From: Bacteroidetes bacterium UBA6161
Lineage (GTDB): Bacteria; Bacteroidota; Bacteroidia; NS11-12g; UBA955
DNA: 8,775 nt
NCBI GenBank assembly: GCA_002422315.1
Contig: DIUJ01000042.1
Span: 1 to 8,775, forward strand
Direction: 5' to 3'
The stretch's first letter is position 1. Every line of letters begins with the position of its first letter. Positions 5,675 through 8,775 of the stretch are shown here, piece after piece. The notes beneath the pieces were generated by a model that did not search any database, had not been told where the DNA came from, and saw only the letters and a list, made by a program, of their open reading frames with translations. A program made the position numbers and the translations under genes.

Positions 5675-8146
5675 TCAAAAATGTATTTTATAAAAAAACA
5701 CGGGCAGGCGGCCTAGCTGTGGTTGCAGTACCAAGGGGTCTGTACCTGGCGAATAAAGAGCCCTCTCCGAATCAAAATTTAGCATCAGCACATTCTGCCT
5801 GTTCAGAAGGTTCAAAATATCTATAACCAACTCGTGGCTTGTTTTTTTACCTTCATATTTCAAACCTATTCTAAGGTCAAAGCGTATATAATCTTTAAAC
5901 TGAAGCGTGTTGCGCAAACTGTCGTTTAGCACCAATTCTGTCATTTTCAAAGAAGAGTCCCTATCGGCAGGGGTGTAGCGCCTACCGCCTGCATAGCTAA
6001 GCCCAAAACCCGAAATCAAATGTAATTTTTCTTTTGCATCCAATGCTTTTTCATGGCCAAAAAGAACCCGTGTAGAATACACTCCATTAAAATCGGTATT
6101 TCTTCTTATGCCATCGCTTCCCTTGTACTTAGAGTCGAATACCGATGCCGTAAGTAAAAAGAAATAGCTTTTACTAAAACTCTTTTCTATGGTAGTTTCT
6201 ATACCAAAGTTTCTTCCTGTCCCTTTGTTTTCTAAAACAGCAGGAAAGTATCTTTCGAAACCCGAGCCCATGTTAATTAAGGAAAAAGACGAACTTGCAT
6301 ACTTTTCTACAGGAATTTCGAATAAGTATTGGTAATACACCTCTGATTTTATGCGCAAGGTTTTGCTTACCGACATTTCGTGAGTAAATACATAGTGTAG
6401 GCTGCGGGTAAAGCCAATATTTTTGTTGTGCATTCCAATGTTTCCTGAAGGATCCATAGGGGTTGTAAAATAAGTGTATAGGGCCTGCATTCTACTGTGC
6501 AAGCCAAGGCCAGCAGAAAGTGCATGTTTTTTATTTATTTCATATCTTGCCCCAAATCTGGGCTCTACAGAGGTAGAGTGGTTCATAAGCAAATAGTTTA
6601 CATGCACCCCGCCTGTAAGGGTAAGAGAGGGGTTTACTCTATGAATAAGTTGTATGTAGGGTTGTAAAAGCAAGGCATTGTATAGTCCTTTGGCTTGTAG
6701 TCTATTTTCCCAATTGCTGGTGTTTTCATTATATAGGCTATCGTAATAATTTACTCCAAATTGGTCTGCATAAATACCTGTAAGCAAAGAACTTCTGTTG
6801 GATATTTTTTTCCTGAGCAACCAAGAGAAGCTATACTTTTGTTCTTTCATTCCATAATCAAGTTTTGGAACAAGCTGATTAACCGTAAAATCCGGATTTC
6901 TAAGTATTAAATCGTGTGTTCCGCCTACGCTATTTGCCGCTGCTGCAATTGTAATTTTAGAAAAAGTACGGGCATTTAAATTCCATTTATAGCTCATGCC
7001 TGCCATTCCCATAGAGGTAGTAAAATATTGGTCTCTGTTTTTCAATCCATACAATTCTTCTTGTGGTTCATTAAACTTGCTCATCACTATGTTTATATTG
7101 CTTGTACCCCCTATTCCAAAAACAGAAAATGTCCCTTTTTTGCCCATGGGGAAATTCAATTTAAAAGAAAGGTCCTGATACTGAGGAATAGCGGAAGTAC
7201 CTAATTTAATGTTTAGGGTTTCAAAAATTCTTAATGTAGAGTATCGGTATGCCACAAGATAACTTGCTTTGCTTTTTTTGTGCAGAGGTCCTTCTGCTGC
7301 AAGTTCAGTACCAAAGAGGCCAAACTGCCCGGTTCTTTCGTGCTTGTTGCTATTTCCATTGCGTAGTTTTATGTCAAAAACCCCAGACAGGGCATTTCCA
7401 AAGCCTGCGGGGAAAGCTCCTGTCATAAAATCTGAGCGGCCGATCACCTTGTTGTTGAGCATAGAGATAGGGCCACCATTGGAGCCTGCAATAGCAAAAT
7501 GGTTTGGGTTTAATAGTTCTACCTCTTCAAATCGCCATAAAATACCTAGAGGAGAGTTTCCTCTAACCACTATATCGTTTCTAGAGTCATCGGTTGCTTG
7601 AGCTCCTGCAAAATTGAGAGCCATTCTAGCAGGGTCTTGGCGGCTACCTGCGTACCTTTCTGTTTCTAGTGCATCGAAAGACCGTGTGCTTACCACACTA
7701 TGTTCGTTGTTTGTTGCAAATTTTCCTTGTGCATTCACCTCCGCACCTTTTAAGGAGATGGCCTGTTCTTGCATTTCCAAAGGCAAATCTAGCTCTTTAC
7801 CAGAACCTAATACCAAATTTTCAACAAAGAGCGGCTCATAGCCAAGATACGTAGCTTTAATCTTATATCGGCCTATCGGCAAAGAGTCAAACTTGAAATA
7901 CCCATCCATATTGGTTTGGGCTCCTTGTAAATAAGTGGAATCTTTATAAACCAAAACCGTAACCCCAATCACTGGATACTGGCTGGTTTTGTCAATTATT
8001 CTGCCCTTAAGGGTTTGATAAGGTTGGGCATAGCTGCCCAATATTGAGAAAAACAAACAGCACATAAATGATACAACACGAAACGAGTTGTGATACTGCT
8101 GTAAGGTTTGCCATTGAAATCCTTTCTTAGAGTAAAGTACTGCCAT
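5675..8146 (-). CDS. TonB-dependent outer-membrane receptor with carboxypeptidase-regulatory-like N-terminal domain
   Basis: An 823-residue protein. Residues 1-41 form a signal peptide with an unusually long polar n-region (about 25 residues), then the core VVSFMCCLFFSILGSYA, cleaved near the SYAQ site; no later Met would leave a usable signal. Residues 46-125 form a CarboxypepD_reg-like beta-sandwich (LKGRIIDKTSQYPVIGVTV, then TNMDGYFKFDSLPIGRYKIK). The plug domain spans about 150-262, with NDIVVRGNSPLGILWRFEEVEL and PAGFGNALSGVFDIKLRNG. The remainder is the 22-strand-type barrel, ending in an alternating, aromatic C-terminal strand (LPVFFYKIHF) whose terminal Phe is the usual outer-membrane insertion signal. 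It should import a ligand with energy from TonB/ExbBD. The substrate cannot be told: there is no SusD-like lipoprotein, enzyme or regulator beside it. Its C-terminus faces the repeat cluster, and its promoter box is just upstream of the start. Confidence 0.93.
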   Translation of the reverse strand: MAVLYSKKGFQWQTLQQYHNSFRVVSFMCCLFFSILGSYAQPYQTLKGRIIDKTSQYPVIGVTVLVYKDSTYLQGAQTNMDGYFKFDSLPIGRYKIKATYLGYEPLFVENLVLGSGKELDLPLEMQEQAISLKGAEVNAQGKFATNNEHSVVSTRSFDALETERYAGSRQDPARMALNFAGAQATDDSRNDIVVRGNSPLGILWRFEEVELLNPNHFAIAGSNGGPISMLNNKVIGRSDFMTGAFPAGFGNALSGVFDIKLRNGNSNKHERTGQFGLFGTELAAEGPLHKKSKASYLVAYRYSTLRIFETLNIKLGTSAIPQYQDLSFKLNFPMGKKGTFSVFGIGGTSNINIVMSKFNEPQEELYGLKNRDQYFTTSMGMAGMSYKWNLNARTFSKITIAAAANSVGGTHDLILRNPDFTVNQLVPKLDYGMKEQKYSFSWLLRKKISNRSSLLTGIYADQFGVNYYDSLYNENTSNWENRLQAKGLYNALLLQPYIQLIHRVNPSLTLTGGVHVNYLLMNHSTSVEPRFGARYEINKKHALSAGLGLHSRMQALYTYFTTPMDPSGNIGMHNKNIGFTRSLHYVFTHEMSVSKTLRIKSEVYYQYLFEIPVEKYASSSFSLINMGSGFERYFPAVLENKGTGRNFGIETTIEKSFSKSYFFLLTASVFDSKYKGSDGIRRNTDFNGVYSTRVLFGHEKALDAKEKLHLISGFGLSYAGGRRYTPADRDSSLKMTELVLNDSLRNTLQFKDYIRFDLRIGLKYEGKKTSHELVIDILNLLNRQNVLMLNFDSERALYSPGTDPLVLQPQLGRLPVFFYKIHF

Positions 8147-8165
8147 ATATGGTTTTTTATTCGTT

Positions 8166-8173
8166 CAAATGTA
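8166..8173 (-). promoter_or_regulatory. Candidate -7 promoter box for the TonB-dependent receptor gene
   Basis: On the minus strand this reads TACATTTG, an exact TAnnTTTG match 19 bases before the start codon, implying a leader of roughly 12-15 bases. No TTTG or TTG lies at the expected distance of 17-23 bases upstream, so the -33 element is missing or degenerate. No Fur-like, sigma-19-like or other operator was recognised around it. Confidence 0.45.
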
Positions 8174-8457
8174 TATTTATTTTTGAAATGAAAAAAGGGT
8201 TTTTGGTTGGTTGTGGCAAATACAAAATGAAAAAACATGTGCCTTTTTGCTGAAATTTCTATTGATTTATTTTTATTAACCTAAGTATCCTAAAATTTGA
8301 TGATTGGACGGCTATTTCGAATCGATTAATATTATATTTCTGGTTACTTAATTATTTGTTAAGGAGTTTAGTAATATTTAATTATTCTTTCAAGGTGTGC
8401 TGTAGTTTTATTTTCAATTAAAATTCCATTTACATCATGACTTGATATTTCATTACG
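8174..8457. other. AT-rich non-coding stretch upstream of the receptor gene
   Basis: Between the receptor promoter and the large inverted duplication I see no intact gene, RNA gene or strong hairpin. The right-hand part (8368 onward) may be the tail of a lost minus-strand gene, listed separately. The rest is AT-rich with scattered homopolymer runs. Confidence 0.6.
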
Positions 8458-8478
8458 GTATTCTGATAATTCTATTCC
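8368..8478 (-). pseudogene. Possible C-terminal remnant of a lost minus-strand gene
   Basis: A minus-strand frame ending at TAA (8368-8370) reads open for 42 codons from 8496, with no usable start codon. The translation from 8478 begins GIELSEYRNEISSHDVNG and continues ILIENKTTAHLERIIKYY. This looks like real protein: balanced composition, and an NGILIE turn followed by an amphipathic helix, loosely recalling the C-terminal part of family 4 glycosyltransferases. The frame is lost inside the inverted duplication that begins at about 8458, as if the element had interrupted or replaced the upstream part. An open run this long can also occur by chance in AT-rich DNA, so the call is tentative and the family resemblance is only suggestive. 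Confidence 0.25.
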
Positions 8479-8647
8479 TTTAACCCAAAATACGCATTAG
8501 CGTATTTTGCCCTTTGGCTGACGAAAATCAAAGATTTTGTCATGGTTAACCCTGACAAAAAATGCTTAAAAAGCAATTTTTTCGTCATTTCGGCATTAGA
8601 ATTTTCTAATGCTGAATTTGGGTTGAAGAATTTCCGGGAAAGAATAC
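8458..8647. repeat. 190-bp inverted duplication (foldback or MITE-like element)
   Basis: The two halves are reverse complements about a centre at GGTTAACC (8544-8551). Matched blocks from outside in: GTATTCT (8458-8464) with AGAATAC (8641-8647); a 19-base block at 8482-8500 with 8606-8624 (16 of 19 paired); unmatched spacers of exactly 18 bases on each side; TGACGAAAA (8519-8527) with TTTTCGTCA (8579-8587); and TTTTGTCA (8535-8542) with TGACAAAA (8553-8560). The right half carries 11 extra bases in its inner part. Each half also folds locally into two hairpins: CAAAATACGC/GCGTATTTTG (8486-8509), TGACGAAAATC/GATTTTGTCA (8519-8542), TGCTT/AAGCA inside 8553-8587, and GCATTAGAA/TTCTAATGC (8593-8612). 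A 65-codon minus-strand frame crosses it (8472-8669), but it follows the palindrome and I do not regard it as a gene. No transposase or target duplication is seen. Confidence 0.8.
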
Positions 8648-8660
8648 AAAAACTCTTCTT

Positions 8661-8680
8661 ATTTCGCACCTTTGGTGCTT
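8661..8680. repeat. GCACC-TTT-GGTGC palindromic repeat, copy 1
   Basis: A 20-base unit, ATTTCGCACCTTTGGTGCTT, containing a perfect 5-bp stem, GCACC (8666-8670) with GGTGC (8674-8678). It is repeated exactly 70 bases later. It lies 13 bases right of the 190-bp inverted duplication. It is a short REP-like palindrome with no coding content. Confidence 0.85.
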
Positions 8681-8700
8681 GTAGGCTGATGGGTTAATTC

Positions 8701-8724
8701 ATTTCATAGCCCTGTCAGGCTATG
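8701..8724. repeat. ATTTC-led CATAGCC/GGCTATG palindrome
   Basis: ATTTC at 8701-8705, whose last base opens a perfect 7-bp stem: CATAGCC (8705-8711) with GGCTATG (8718-8724), loop CTGTCA. It shares the ATTTC lead with the GCACC repeats on both sides and sits 40 bases after the first and 30 bases before the second. Confidence 0.75.
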
Positions 8725-8730
8725 CTAAAG

Positions 8731-8750
8731 ATTTCGCACCTTTGGTGCTT
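8731..8750. repeat. GCACC-TTT-GGTGC palindromic repeat, copy 2
   Basis: Identical over all 20 bases to the copy at 8661-8680, with the same hairpin (8736-8748). The sequence after it (AAAAAACCTAAAGAAG) differs from that after copy 1, so the identity is confined to the palindrome unit. Confidence 0.85.
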
Positions 8751-8775
8751 AAAAAACCTAAAGAAGAAGTATTTC

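Noticed and set aside
7269..7601. 110-codon plus-strand open frame within the receptor gene
   Set aside because: It is antisense to the plug domain of the receptor, with no promoter or domain of its own.
8478..8628. CTTTAAC ... GTTGAAG ends resembling integron attC boxes (RYYYAAC / GTTRRRY)
   Set aside because: Each box breaks the consensus at one base, the inside folds into several stems instead of one bulged attC hairpin, and there is no integrase or cassette structure in view.
8472..8669. 65-codon minus-strand open frame in the right-hand region
   Set aside because: It lies almost wholly within the inverted duplication, so its sequence is set by the palindrome; no promoter or recognisable domain supports it.
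8661..8750. Possible CRISPR array from the two identical 20-base repeats
   Set aside because: There are only two copies, the spacer between them contains another palindrome, and no cas gene is present; it fits REP-like elements better.

Overview
The window comes from an AT-rich genome of the phylum Bacteroidota. Four things point there: a succinate dehydrogenase locus in cytochrome b (sdhC) then flavoprotein (sdhA) order; a secreted protein ending in a gliding-motility-type (type B) sorting domain of the type IX secretion system; a TonB-dependent receptor that begins with a carboxypeptidase-regulatory-like domain; and TAnnTTTG promoter boxes with A-rich leaders and no clear Shine-Dalgarno sequences. 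I cannot name a genus.

Layout. Positions 1-1112 (minus) hold sdhC and the first 107 codons of sdhA, which runs off the left edge. A divergent intergenic region (1113-1297) carries promoter candidates for sdhC and for pyrD (1298-2323, plus), a quinone-dependent class 2 dihydroorotate dehydrogenase. Next is a 1008-residue secreted protein (2385-5411, plus) with an N-terminal domain, a probable seven-bladed propeller, two PKD domains and a type B C-terminal sorting domain. It converges on an 823-residue TonB-dependent receptor (5675-8146, minus). The 263 bases between these two genes are almost wholly repeats: two diverged copies of a two-hairpin unit, then a third foldback. Beyond the receptor promoter lies about 600 bases without a credible intact gene. 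It holds an AT-rich stretch, a possible C-terminal remnant of a lost gene, a striking 190-bp inverted duplication, and the start of what looks like a 70-bp-period array of short palindromes running off the right edge.

How the parts relate. SdhC/SdhA reduce the membrane quinone pool with electrons from succinate, and PyrD passes electrons from dihydroorotate into the same pool, but this is a metabolic link and not an operon. The secreted protein and the receptor are both envelope-facing; nothing shows that they work together. The receptor has no SusD-like partner in view. No CRISPR array, transposase, tRNA, rRNA or recognisable defence genes are present. The most unusual content is the two clusters of palindromic repeats that bracket the receptor gene, with the 190-bp inverted duplication as the best candidate for something not routinely annotated.
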